55,205 bases of DNA from an uncultured Lentisphaerota bacterium (lineage in GTDB: Bacteria; Verrucomicrobiota; Lentisphaeria; Oligosphaerales; CAITYL01), in the NCBI GenBank assembly GCA_903894975.1, contig CAITSE010000302.1, positions 1-55,205 on the forward strand, read 5' to 3'. The notes under the pieces were generated by a model. The model was given only the letters and a program-made list of their open reading frames with translations, was not told the origin of the DNA and did not search any database. The translations under genes and the position numbers were made by a program. How positions within the stretch are numbered: position 1 is the stretch's first letter; each line of letters begins with the position of its first letter. This document shows, in pieces, positions 1 through 7,964 of the stretch.

Positions 1-3
1 CTT

Positions 4-24
4 CGACGTTCAACGTTCAAATCG
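4..24. repeat. Heptad repeat, site A (CGACGTT/CAACGTT)
   Basis: Two consecutive heptads, CGACGTT and CAACGTT, followed by a partial third, CAAATCG. The same degenerate heptad recurs in longer arrays at 5228-5262, 5320-5354 and 7916-7943. The array may begin before the window edge. It lies beyond the 3' end of the minus-strand TPR gene. Function unknown. Confidence 0.6.
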
Positions 25-96
25 GCAATTCCTGCCCGGTGGTGTCGCGACGCTCAACCACCGGCTACAGACGGTGACACCTCGGTGTCCGTCCCC

Positions 97-136
97 TCAC
101 TGTCCACTCACTACTCACCACTCACCGCCCTCACCG
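97..136. repeat. CTCAC-type short-period repeat
   Basis: A degenerate run built from ACTCACTA, CTCACCA and CTCACCG units of about 7-8 bases, ending at the 3' edge of the minus-strand TPR gene. No hairpin with a T-tract is visible here, so I do not call it a terminator. Confidence 0.45.
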
Positions 137-1024
137 TGGCGCCGGGGCCGAAGCAAGGGCTTTGACTCTTTCCGCGGCGTGGGCGTGGCCCGGGGTGGCG
201 CGCAGGGCGTCCTGAAAATAACCCCGCGCCTCCTGCGCCCGGCCGGCGCGCTCGGCATAGTCGCCGAGATAAACCAGAATCCTGGTTTTGAGGAATTTCA
301 GGTCTTCCGGATCTTCGCCCGCCACATCCGGCCTCCACTTGACGAGGGCGAGACGGAAGGCCGCGACGCCCTCATCCGGCCTCTTCAAAAGGATCATAAT
401 CTCGCCCCGGCAAAATTCCAGTTCCGCGGAATCCGGGTTGAGCCGGATCGCTTCCTGGATCAAGCGAATCCCCTCCTCGGGTTTTCCCACCTGCCGCGCC
501 AGCCAATAGGACGTGACCTGCCAGGCCAGGAGATTGTGCGGATCCAACCGCACCGAGGCCCACAGCCAGGGGAGAATCTCCTTGGCTTCGCTCCCGACCA
601 TATGCCGGTCTCTCCGCGGGTGCATCCGGTTGTTGAGCCATTGCCAGGGATCAGGAAACCGGGTGTTTCCGGCGGCGCCCGGGGCCGCGGCTTCGACATG
701 CGTCCCGGCGTCCAGTGCCTGCCCGGCCAGATCGGCCTTGTGCGGGGAAACCGCCCCGCCGTTGGGGGAGACCACGGAGGTCGCGCATTGCTCGGCCGCT
801 TCCGACACGCCACCGTGGAAATAAAGGTCGGCGCGGTCGAACAAGGTCAGACTAACGGTACGGCGGCCCTCGCCGAAAAGCACGTCCAACACACTTTGGC
901 CGCCGCCGCGCCGCAGCCCGCCGGCGGCGGAACGCTTTTCCACAGCCAGCAGACAGGCGCAGGCCGCGGCCAGCGCCAGGCCCGGCCAAAACCACCGCGG
1001 AAAATTGGTCATCCTTGCGTTCAC
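131..1024 (-). CDS. TPR-repeat membrane-anchored protein
   Basis: A 297-residue protein. An N-terminal hydrophobic segment (about residues 10-28) after a short basic stretch looks like a signal anchor or an uncleaved signal peptide. The C-terminal half (about 145-290) contains tetratricopeptide-like helices, for example the stretch with AIRLNPDSAELEF and a later one with YFQDALRATPG. TPRs mediate protein-protein contacts. It is the last gene of a minus-strand operon: its ATG overlaps the stop of the ABC permease by 4 bp (ATGA), which implies translational coupling. It may help the exporter bind a partner or substrate, but that is inference from position. The middle part (about 40-140) matches nothing I recognise. 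Confidence 0.8.
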   Translation of the reverse strand: MNARMTNFPRWFWPGLALAAACACLLAVEKRSAAGGLRRGGGQSVLDVLFGEGRRTVSLTLFDRADLYFHGGVSEAAEQCATSVVSPNGGAVSPHKADLAGQALDAGTHVEAAAPGAAGNTRFPDPWQWLNNRMHPRRDRHMVGSEAKEILPWLWASVRLDPHNLLAWQVTSYWLARQVGKPEEGIRLIQEAIRLNPDSAELEFCRGEIMILLKRPDEGVAAFRLALVKWRPDVAGEDPEDLKFLKTRILVYLGDYAERAGRAQEARGYFQDALRATPGHAHAAERVKALASAPAPR

Positions 1025-1803
1025 AATTTCTTGCGCCCCAACAGCCAGGAGGCGATTCCAAGCACAAAAGCGGTGTAGGCCACCGCGTAGGCCGTCACCA
1101 GCAGGACCACACCGGCGGCCACCGGCTCCCAGCTGTGAACGATCTGGAGACGGATATCAAAAAACTCGAAATGCGGCACCAGAAGATGAACCAGGGCGGC
1201 CAGCGCCGCACCCGGCATCGGCCCGGTCTGGGCAAACGCGGCCAGTTTTTCGCCGAACAGCAACATGCCGGCGGCGGTCAGAGCGCCGACCGTCAGGTTG
1301 GCCGAAGGCGTCAGCCACAGCGATCCGGCCAGCCCCACGGCGGTGAGGATCATCATGAATTCCAGGTGCAGCAGCACCCCCTGTGCCAAAACCAGACCGT
1401 TCCAAGGGCCGCCCTTAGCCAGCATCAACAACAGGTGGCAGAGATAAAACACCAGCAGCGCGGAGGCGGACGCCGTCAGGGCGCCCAGGTACTTGCCCAG
1501 CAGCAACTCGCCGCGGCGCACCGGCTTGGACAGGAGCGGATAAATCGTCCGGCTTTCAAACTCCACCGGAAACTGCCGGCCCGCGACCGCCAGGCCGACG
1601 GCGATGGAAAAGATCCAGATCAGCAGCAGACTAACCTCGCACAGGTACCGGCTCATCCCCTCCACGCCGAAAAGGTTAAAGGCGGACAGCGGCACCAGGA
1701 TCACGGCCGCCAGCAGCAGCGCCGCGAACAGGTCTTTGCGCCGGTAGAGTTCCAGCACCGACAACCGGGCGACGGCCGCCACCCGTTGGCAGGAATCACG
1801 CAT
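1021..1803 (-). CDS. ABC-2 type transporter permease
   Basis: A 260-residue integral membrane protein with about six hydrophobic segments, starting near residues 25-45 and ending with a segment near 230-250. The short motif ESRTIYPLLSKPVRRGELLLGK after the second segment is characteristic of ABC-2 permeases of the NosY/ABC-2_2 type. It would form the membrane channel of an exporter with the ATPase encoded just upstream. The two reading frames overlap by 8 bp, and its 3' end overlaps the TPR gene by 4 bp. Substrate unknown; this fold serves drug, polysaccharide and copper-processing exporters alike. Confidence 0.85.
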   Translation of the reverse strand: MRDSCQRVAAVARLSVLELYRRKDLFAALLLAAVILVPLSAFNLFGVEGMSRYLCEVSLLLIWIFSIAVGLAVAGRQFPVEFESRTIYPLLSKPVRRGELLLGKYLGALTASASALLVFYLCHLLLMLAKGGPWNGLVLAQGVLLHLEFMMILTAVGLAGSLWLTPSANLTVGALTAAGMLLFGEKLAAFAQTGPMPGAALAALVHLLVPHFEFFDIRLQIVHSWEPVAAGVVLLVTAYAVAYTAFVLGIASWLLGRKKL

Positions 1804-2551
1804 GGGCCGCCTCCCGGGGCGCCGTGCCGCCCCCGATCATTTTGAGAAAAATCCGTTCCAGATTGCCGCCGCCGTCGCCGGCCATGTCCTTCACGGGACC
1901 ACACCACGCCACGGCGCCGTCCTTGAGGATCGCGACCCGGTCGCAGACCAACTCGGCCTCGGAAAGCTCGTGCGAAGAGAAAAATACCGTCTTGCCTTGC
2001 TCCTTGAGCATGCGGATAATGTCCCGGAGCTGAATCCGCGCCAGGGGGTCGAGCCCGGTGAGCGGTTCGTCGAGAATCAACAGTTCCGGGTCGTGCAGCA
2101 GGGCCTGGGCGATGCCGGCGCGCTGGAGCATACCCTTGGAAAAATTCTTGAGCGGCGTGCCGCGGGCGGCGGCATCCTCCAGGCTCACCAGCCGGATCAG
2201 TTCCTCGCTGCGCCGGCGGCTGACGTCCCGGGAAAGGTTGCAGAGGTCGCCGTAGAACCGGAGCAGTTCCCGGACCGTGAGATAGCCGTAATACCAGGCG
2301 GTTTCCGGCATGTAGCCGAGCCGCCGCCGGGTGGCCGGCTCGCACGGGTCGCCGCCCAGAATCGAAACCCGCCCGGCCGTCGGTGGAAAAAAGCCCAGCA
2401 TCATCTTGATCGTGCTGGTCTTGCCCGCGCCGTTGGGGCCGAGAAAACCGAAGACTTCCCCGGGCGCAACCTCCAGGGAAACCCCGCGGACCGCCTCCCG
2501 GCCGTCCGGATAGGTCTTGCGCACGCCTTGCAACGAAATCGCCGGTTCCAT
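1796..2551 (-). CDS. ABC transporter ATP-binding protein
   Basis: A 251-residue ABC ATPase, first gene of the exporter operon. Walker A GPNGAGKT is at residues 38-45, followed by the D-loop region with Walker B (LLILDEP) and an H-loop histidine in FFSSHELSEAE. The signature motif is NFSKGM rather than the canonical LSGGQ, a common variant in CcmA/NatA-type exporters. I place the start at the second in-frame ATG because GGAG lies five bases before it; an ATG seven codons upstream (2572) is the alternative. It would energise the permease encoded by the overlapping downstream gene. Confidence 0.9.
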   Translation of the reverse strand: MEPAISLQGVRKTYPDGREAVRGVSLEVAPGEVFGFLGPNGAGKTSTIKMMLGFFPPTAGRVSILGGDPCEPATRRRLGYMPETAWYYGYLTVRELLRFYGDLCNLSRDVSRRRSEELIRLVSLEDAAARGTPLKNFSKGMLQRAGIAQALLHDPELLILDEPLTGLDPLARIQLRDIIRMLKEQGKTVFFSSHELSEAELVCDRVAILKDGAVAWCGPVKDMAGDGGGNLERIFLKMIGGGTAPREAAHA

Positions 2552-2823
2552 GCTTACTCCGTCCGCGGCCAACCGCCCTTTCTGGGGCGGCGCTGACCGT
2601 AGTCACGCATCGCCGTATCTGTTGCCGATAAGGATAGAGAGGCTCCCAGATTTTTCAAGCGGGGCGGACGGGAACCGACGCCTGCGCTGGCACAAAAGAT
2701 TGTTTTTCCCTGCCGCAACGCTTATCTTGAACGAAACCTGCGGATTTTTATCGATCTACTCTTTTCGACTCGGCCGACAAACACGTATCCGTTGCATAAC
2801 CATTCAAAAATTTAAGATCCGAC

Positions 2824-3702
2824 ATGACCTTTTTCTGCGATCGTTGCGGTCAAAGCGTGGAAGCGGAAGACGCATGGGCCGGACAAGATTCCGAATGCCC
2901 GGCATGCGGCAACCCGTTACGAATACCTTCGGGACCAGGGCCAACGAACGCATCTGCATCCCGCGCCGCCGGCACATCCAACTGCCCGTCCTGCGGCGTC
3001 GAGCTTGGCGCCAAAAACGTACTGTGCATCGCCTGTGGGTATGATCTTCGCAGCGGGAAGAAGCTTTCCACGAATGCTCGGACTTCGAATACCCAGGCTT
3101 CAAATGCCCGGACATGGGAACCCCCTTTGAACCGGGACAGGTGTCCGCTTTGTGGCTCCGACCGTATCCGCAAGCTGAACCCCTACGAATTCCGGCGTTG
3201 GCTTCGTGATGGAATCCCGGATCACCCTGATGAGAATGGGCTACTAAGGCTGATATCGGCAGCGCCAACAATCTTCATCCCCTCCCTCAGGCCCATGAGA
3301 TGTCTGGCTTGCCGCCGGGAATGGAACCCGCGAGCATCATCTCTTGTGTGCTGCATAGTGTTGTGCTTAAGTATCTTTACGTTTTTGGTTGGGGTTTCAA
3401 TGGTTGGCGCTGGTTATAGTAGTATGCAGAGCGGAAATTGGGGCATGCCCGTAGTTGGTGTAACCGTTGTGGGTGGTAGTGTGATCCTGTTTCTGCGATA
3501 CTTGCGTCTCCTCGTGACGCGAATTTCAGAAGTGGTGACAATGGTGTCTTGCCCAAACTGTTCCAAACAGACCCCACGAGGCAGGCTTCCTGAGGGGAGA
3601 ATCATGGTTGCGATTTGCTTTTTTCCCTGGGGATTACTTGCCTTGCGTGCTGGCCGTAAACCGACGACATGCCAACACTGCGGAACGATGTGGAAAGCCT
3701 AG
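2824..3702 (+). CDS. Multi zinc-ribbon membrane protein
   Basis: A 292-residue protein with four zinc-ribbon-like cysteine sets: CDRCG with CPACG (residues 5-28), CPSCG with CIACGYDL (about 54-75), CPLCG with CLACRREW (about 106-165), and CPNCS with CQHCG (near the C-terminus). Two hydrophobic segments (about 172-195 and 203-225) sit between the third and fourth sets, and a third (about 262-278) lies inside the last ribbon. The IACGYDLRSGKK motif is common in planctomycete and verrucomicrobial zinc-ribbon proteins of unknown role. Base composition is clearly lower in GC than its neighbours, especially 3350-3500, which suggests separate acquisition. Function unknown; zinc-dependent protein contacts at the membrane are plausible. 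Confidence 0.8.
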   Translation: MTFFCDRCGQSVEAEDAWAGQDSECPACGNPLRIPSGPGPTNASASRAAGTSNCPSCGVELGAKNVLCIACGYDLRSGKKLSTNARTSNTQASNARTWEPPLNRDRCPLCGSDRIRKLNPYEFRRWLRDGIPDHPDENGLLRLISAAPTIFIPSLRPMRCLACRREWNPRASSLVCCIVLCLSIFTFLVGVSMVGAGYSSMQSGNWGMPVVGVTVVGGSVILFLRYLRLLVTRISEVVTMVSCPNCSKQTPRGRLPEGRIMVAICFFPWGLLALRAGRKPTTCQHCGTMWKA

Positions 3703-3861
3703 AAAACCTGGAGGGCCACCCTCGCAACACGCAATGACGCCAAATCACGCCGAGGTTCACGGGAAATGTTGCATTGCTCTGGGTTCCGGCTAGATTTCAG
3801 GTGCAAGCCGGCGTGGGAATTCCCGGCCGCTCTTCATCCTCACTTCCGGAGTCCAAACCCG

Positions 3862-5211
3862 ATGGGCAAGCTTTTTGGCACCGACGGTATCCGCGGCCAG
3901 GCCAACAAATATCCGATCACCCCCGAAATCGCCCTGCGCCTCGGACAAACCCTGGCCGGACGTTTCCAAGCCGCCGGCGCCACCGGCATGCGCGCCCTCA
4001 TCGGCAAGGACACCCGCCTCTCCGGGTACATGCTCGAAACCGCCCTCACCAGCGGCCTGGTCTCCGGGGGCATGGATGTCTACCTCGTCGGCCCCCTGCC
4101 CACCCCCGCCGTCGCCCACCTCACCCGCTCCATGGGCGCCGACGCGGGAATCATGCTCACCGCATCGCATAATCCTTTCGACGACAATGGAATAAAAATA
4201 TTCGGCGGCGACGGGTTCAAGCTCGACGACGCCATGGAGGCCAAGCTCGAAGCCGAGCTCCTCGCCGAGGACGTCCAGCGCGAACACATCCCCAGCGACC
4301 GCCTCGGAAAGGCCTTCCGCATCGATGACGCCAGCGGCCGCTACATCGAGTTCGCCAAAAGCTCCATCGGCAGCCAGAGCCTGCGCGGACTCAAGATCGT
4401 CCTGGACTGCGCCAACGGCGCCTCCTACTCCATCGCCCCCACCATCTTCCGCGAACTCGGCGCCGAGGTCATCAAGATCCATGCCGAACCCGACGGCTAC
4501 AACATCAACAACGGCTGCGGCGCCCTTCATCCCGCCACCGCCGGACACGCCGTCAAAAAGCACGGCGCCGACTTGGGTATCTCCTTTGATGGCGACGCCG
4601 ACCGCGTCATCTTCACCGACGCCCAGGGCGCCGTGATCGACGGCGACCGCATCCTGGCCATGTGCGCCATCTCCCTCAAAGAATGCGGCCAGCTCCGCCG
4701 CAACACCCTGGTCGTGACCTCCATGAGCAATCTCGGCCTGCACGAGGCCATGCGCCGCCACGGCATCACGGTCGAAATCACCGACGTCGGCGACCGCTAT
4801 GTCTTGGAACGCATGCGCGCCGGCGGCTGCAACCTGGGCGGCGAAAAATCCGGACACCTCATCTTCCTGGACTACGCCACCACCGGCGACGGCATTATCA
4901 GTGCCATGCAGGTGCTTAAGCTCATGAAACGGACCGGGAAAGGCGTCACCGAACTCGCCGCCTGCATGGAGGAATACCCCCAGAAGCTGGTCAGCCTGAC
5001 GGTAAAGGAGAAGCATCCCCTGGAGACCCTGCCCAACGTCCAGGCCGCCCTCAAGGCCGGCGAAGCCGCGCTGGGCGCGGCCGGCCGCATCGTCCTGCGC
5101 TATTCCGGCACCGAACGCAAAATCCGCGTCCTCGTCGAAGCCCGCGAACAGGCCGCCGTCAACACCTGGACAGAAAAACTGACCGCCGCCATTCACCAGG
5201 ACCTGGGATAA
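3862..5211 (+). CDS. glmM: Phosphoglucosamine mutase GlmM
   Basis: Converts glucosamine-6-phosphate to glucosamine-1-phosphate, the step before UDP-GlcNAc for peptidoglycan and LPS. The 449-residue length fits the family (about 445). Domain order is standard: the phosphoserine loop TASHNP with Ser102, the same position as in E. coli GlmM; the metal loop DGDADR; the sugar-binding loop GGEKSGH; and a C-terminal phosphate-binding loop RYSGTERKIR. In that last loop the usual Pro of SGTEP is Arg, a mild oddity. I chose the ATG of MGKLFGTDGIRG, 32 codons inside the longest frame, because family members begin there. Downstream genes (STN protein, beta-helix transferase) follow on the same strand. 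Confidence 0.95.
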   Translation: MGKLFGTDGIRGQANKYPITPEIALRLGQTLAGRFQAAGATGMRALIGKDTRLSGYMLETALTSGLVSGGMDVYLVGPLPTPAVAHLTRSMGADAGIMLTASHNPFDDNGIKIFGGDGFKLDDAMEAKLEAELLAEDVQREHIPSDRLGKAFRIDDASGRYIEFAKSSIGSQSLRGLKIVLDCANGASYSIAPTIFRELGAEVIKIHAEPDGYNINNGCGALHPATAGHAVKKHGADLGISFDGDADRVIFTDAQGAVIDGDRILAMCAISLKECGQLRRNTLVVTSMSNLGLHEAMRRHGITVEITDVGDRYVLERMRAGGCNLGGEKSGHLIFLDYATTGDGIISAMQVLKLMKRTGKGVTELAACMEEYPQKLVSLTVKEKHPLETLPNVQAALKAGEAALGAAGRIVLRYSGTERKIRVLVEAREQAAVNTWTEKLTAAIHQDLG

Positions 5212-5227
5212 CCCTCTGCGACAAAAC

Positions 5228-5262
5228 GAACATTGAACATTCAACATCGAACGTTCAACATT
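5228..5262. repeat. Heptad repeat, site B (five units)
   Basis: Exactly five contiguous heptads: GAACATT, GAACATT, CAACATC, GAACGTT, CAACATT. It starts 16 bases after the glmM stop codon. Site C (5320-5354) carries five heptads of the opposite complementarity (CAATGTT, GAATGTT type), so the pair could form a long imperfect stem around a 57-base loop. Confidence 0.75.
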
Positions 5263-5319
5263 GAGTCAAATCTCCTTTTTTGAACAGAAGTTCGCGAAGA
5301 ACACAAAGGAATTCCCCTT

Positions 5320-5354
5320 CGACGTTGGACGTTCAATGTTGAATGTTCAATGTT
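5320..5354. repeat. Heptad repeat, site C (five units)
   Basis: Five contiguous heptads: CGACGTT, GGACGTT, CAATGTT, GAATGTT, CAATGTT, then CGCATT. It is complementary to site B. A CACAAAGG-type repeat fragment lies between the two (about 5297-5310). The array ends about 40 bases before the start codon of the STN protein. Confidence 0.75.
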
Positions 5355-5395
5355 CGCATTCTCCCACCCCATGCTCCCAAAGAAAGCCCCCGCCC

Positions 5396-5869
5396 ATGAA
5401 GATCACGCGCCTCCTGTCTCTGGCCGCCGTCCTCGGTCTGTCCATCGCCGCCCTCTCCCTGCGTGCTGACGAATTCATGCTCAAGGACAAGGAAACCGGC
5501 AAGTCCTACGGCCCCTTCAAATTCGCCGACGGCGTCGTCAACATCCACGGCAAGGAATACGAAGTCATCAAGACCGACCGCACCGACGAAACCCGCCTCA
5601 AGCTCAAAGACATCCGCATGGACCTGGTATACCACAATGTCCTCACCAAGGACATCCTGCTGGACCTGGACAAAAAAGCCAATGCCCTGGATCCGCTGAA
5701 GCGCTCCTTCAAGCTCGCCTATACCCCCAGCGACATGGACAAGACCTCCCGGGTCTCCATGGAAATGAAAAACGCCACCCTGGAAGACGCCATGAACCGG
5801 CTCTGCGAAATCTCCGGCATGACCTGGCGCGTCAAGGTTGACGGCACGGTCGAAGTCACCTACAAATGA
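5396..5869 (+). CDS. Exported small protein with STN (secretin N-terminal)-like domain
   Basis: A 157-residue protein with a signal peptide (basic MKITR, hydrophobic core to about residue 22, cleavage after SLRA or nearby). The C-terminal 50 residues, with MEMKNATLEDAMNRLCEISG followed by a short beta hairpin ending VEVTYK, resemble the STN/secretin short domain of TonB-dependent receptors and secretins, which bind partner proteins in the periplasm. There is no secretin beta-barrel here, so it would be a stand-alone periplasmic protein. The ATG was chosen because it gives the signal peptide; the longer frame runs through heptad repeat C. Its stop overlaps the next ATG by 4 bp, implying coupling to the sugar-phosphate transferase gene. 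Exact role unknown. Confidence 0.7.
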   Translation: MKITRLLSLAAVLGLSIAALSLRADEFMLKDKETGKSYGPFKFADGVVNIHGKEYEVIKTDRTDETRLKLKDIRMDLVYHNVLTKDILLDLDKKANALDPLKRSFKLAYTPSDMDKTSRVSMEMKNATLEDAMNRLCEISGMTWRVKVDGTVEVTYK

Positions 5870-6795
5870 CCCTTCCCATGAATGCCTTCATCCTCGACGC
5901 CGGCAGTTGCGAAGGCTGCCACCCCCTCACCTGCACCCGGTCGCTCGGATCCTTCCCCGTCGCCAACCGGCCCCTGCGCGAACTGCAGGCGGAGCAACTG
6001 ACCCGCGGCGGACTGGAAGTCATCGCCTGCACGCCGCCGCCCGGCACCGCCGGCATCTTCCTCGCCGGCAATGCCTGGGTTGGCGCAGACGCGCTGGCCC
6101 GACTCGCCGCCTGCCCCGTGCCCACCGTCCTCCAGGATGAACACGGCCATGCCCTGGCCTGGAGCAATGTCACCCCCGAACTTCCGCACACCGGGAAAAC
6201 CCTCTCCGGCGGCGGCGACGGCTTCGCCATCCTGCATGCCTGGGATCTGCTCAAACTCAACGAACACATCGTCGGCGCCCTGGACCATGACGAAATCCGC
6301 GGCGTGCTCAGCGCCCACGCCAACGTCGAGGGGCATCTCCTCCTCGGCGAAGGCAGTCGCGTCCTGCCGGGCGTCTTCATTGAGGGCAACGTTGTCATCG
6401 GCAAAAACTGCAAGATCGGGCCCAACTGCTACCTCCGCGGCAGCACCAGCATCGGCGACGGCTGCCACATCGGCCAGTCGGTCGAAATCAAAAATACCAT
6501 CATTCTCGCCAAGAGCGCCATCGGCCATCTCAGCTACTGCGGCGACTCGGTCATCGGCGAAAAGGTCAACTGGGGCGCCGGCACCGTCGTCGCCAATCTG
6601 CGCCATGACGGCAAGACCCACCGCTCCCAGGTCGCCGGCGTCCTGGTCGACACCGGCCGCCGCAAGTTCGGCACGATCATGGGCGACCACGTCCACACCG
6701 GCATCCACACCACGATCTATCCCGGCCGCAAGTTCTGGCCCGAGACCAGCACCCGCCCCGGCACCATCGTCGAACAGGACGTCCTGTCCGGCTGA
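5866..6795 (+). CDS. Left-handed beta-helix sugar-phosphate transferase (alternative GlmU-like)
   Basis: A 309-residue protein. Residues 5-45 (ILDAG, HPLTCTRSLGSF) resemble the start of the GlmU-like nucleotidyltransferases found in Bacteroidota (the TIGR03991 type), but the pyrophosphorylase domain is much shortened. From about residue 145 it is a hexapeptide-repeat left-handed beta-helix with turns such as VVIGKN, SIGDGC and SVIGEKVNWGAG. The end, with GTIMGDHVHTGIH, is typical of GlmU acetyltransferase domains. Lying after glmM, it plausibly acts on glucosamine-1-phosphate as acetyltransferase, with or without uridylyltransferase activity. The ATG at 5866 overlaps the preceding stop; a second ATG at 5878 is an alternative. 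Another sugar-phosphate substrate is possible. Confidence 0.75.
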   Translation: MTLPMNAFILDAGSCEGCHPLTCTRSLGSFPVANRPLRELQAEQLTRGGLEVIACTPPPGTAGIFLAGNAWVGADALARLAACPVPTVLQDEHGHALAWSNVTPELPHTGKTLSGGGDGFAILHAWDLLKLNEHIVGALDHDEIRGVLSAHANVEGHLLLGEGSRVLPGVFIEGNVVIGKNCKIGPNCYLRGSTSIGDGCHIGQSVEIKNTIILAKSAIGHLSYCGDSVIGEKVNWGAGTVVANLRHDGKTHRSQVAGVLVDTGRRKFGTIMGDHVHTGIHTTIYPGRKFWPETSTRPGTIVEQDVLSG

Positions 6796-6816
6796 CCGCC
6801 CGCATCCCGCTTTCCG

Positions 6817-6899
6817 TCAGAACCGCGCACGTCAGTAAGCGGATTTCCCATCCGTCACAAACCAGCAACCTGCCCGCTTGCTTACGCGCGCGGTTCTGA
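6817..6899. repeat. Long imperfect inverted repeat
   Basis: The left arm begins TCAGAACCGCGC (6817-6828) and the right arm ends GCGCGGTTCTGA (6888-6899). Pairing continues imperfectly inwards through the GTAAGC / GCTTAC region, leaving a loop of roughly 35 bases. There is no T-tract after it on the plus strand. It separates the glmM group from the alpha/beta hydrolase gene and could be a transcript-end hairpin or a dispersed repeat. Confidence 0.6.
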
Positions 6900-6951
6900 A
6901 AAGAATCTGGTCGAGCGATGAATGGGTATGACATCTGAGGGGGAACATTCC

Positions 6952-7740
6952 GTGACTGACCGCAGTTCCGTTTCCGAACATTGCCTCGTCTCCAGCCTGG
7001 ACGGCAGCCGCGAGCCCGTCCTGTTCGCCCCGGCCAACACCGCGGCCCCGGCGCCGCTGATCGTCGCCCTGCACACCTGGAGTTTTAACCGGACCAATCA
7101 GGTGGAGCCGGTCCTGCCCTTCGCCTTGGCCCGAGGCTGGCATGTGCTCTTCCCCGAGTTCCGCGGGCCGAACCTCGCCTCCAATCCCCGAGCTCCCCAG
7201 GCCTGCGCTTCGGAGCTTGCCCTCGGGGACGTCCTCGACGCCGTGGCCTGGGCCAAAACCCAGATCCAGGTCCAACCCGGCGCCCTTTTCCTGCTCGGCG
7301 GCAGCGGCGGCGGGCACATGGCCCTCATGCTCGCGGCGCACCGGCCGAAGCTCTGGGATCTGGTCTACGCCTCCTGCCCCATCACCGATCTCATCCTCTG
7401 GCACGGCCAGAACGCCCACTACCGGGCGCACATCGAAGCCTGTTGCAGCGGCCCGCCGGACACCCCGGAGCGCCGCGCCGTCTACCAGGCGCGCTCTCCC
7501 TTTTTCCAACCGGGCATGGCCGACGCCGCCGTGCACATCGCCCACGGCAGGCAGGACGCCTCCGTCCCCTTCACCCATAGCATCGCCCTCTACAACCGCC
7601 TCCTCCAAACCCGCCCCGACGCCCGCGCCTGGCTCGACATCTTCGACGGCGGCCACGAACTCCACTACGAAACTGCCTTCGCCCGCTTCGACCACACCCT
7701 CGCCGCCCCCGCCCGCCCCAACGACACCCTATCCCAGTGA
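6952..7740 (+). CDS. Cytoplasmic alpha/beta hydrolase (prolyl oligopeptidase/dienelactone hydrolase type)
   Basis: A 262-residue single-domain alpha/beta hydrolase without a signal peptide. The nucleophile elbow is GGSGGGH (Ser118), the acid is probably Asp202 in GRQDASVPF, and the histidine is probably His235 in DGGHELH. This order and spacing fit the S9/dienelactone hydrolase clan. I place the start at a GTG preceded by GAGGGGG with an 8-base gap, since homology begins shortly after; an ATG 30 bases upstream (6922) is possible but has a poor ribosome site. Likely an esterase or peptidase; substrate not predictable. Confidence 0.8.
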   Translation: MTDRSSVSEHCLVSSLDGSREPVLFAPANTAAPAPLIVALHTWSFNRTNQVEPVLPFALARGWHVLFPEFRGPNLASNPRAPQACASELALGDVLDAVAWAKTQIQVQPGALFLLGGSGGGHMALMLAAHRPKLWDLVYASCPITDLILWHGQNAHYRAHIEACCSGPPDTPERRAVYQARSPFFQPGMADAAVHIAHGRQDASVPFTHSIALYNRLLQTRPDARAWLDIFDGGHELHYETAFARFDHTLAAPARPNDTLSQ

Positions 7741-7915
7741 CCGGCCTGTTCTCCCCCCGGTTCCCCGCATCGTTTTTCCGTTTTTCCGTCCTTCCGTTTT
7801 CCGTTCCCATCCTTACCCGTAAGAAGGCAGGGAACACGGGAGACACCCAGTGGCGCGCAGGCTCCGTCGCCGCCCGTCTTCCGGGAGTATAGTTTCTCCG
7901 TCCTCACAATTTCAA

Positions 7916-7943
7916 GAACGTTCAATGTTGAATGTTCGACGTT
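7916..7943. repeat. Heptad repeat, site D (four units)
   Basis: GAACGTT, CAATGTT, GAATGTT, CGACGTT, then CGCATTTT, which matches the end of site C (CGCATT). It precedes the start codon of the membrane protein at 7965 by 21 bases and so lies within the probable leader of that transcript. Confidence 0.75.
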
Positions 7944-7964
7944 CGCATTTTTCTGGAGATCCTC

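Noticed and set aside
3790-5247. A 485-codon open frame antisense to glmM
   Set aside because: It mirrors a clear glmM; its translation is low-complexity Gly/Ala/Asp/Val as expected from the reverse strand of GC-rich coding DNA, with no family features.
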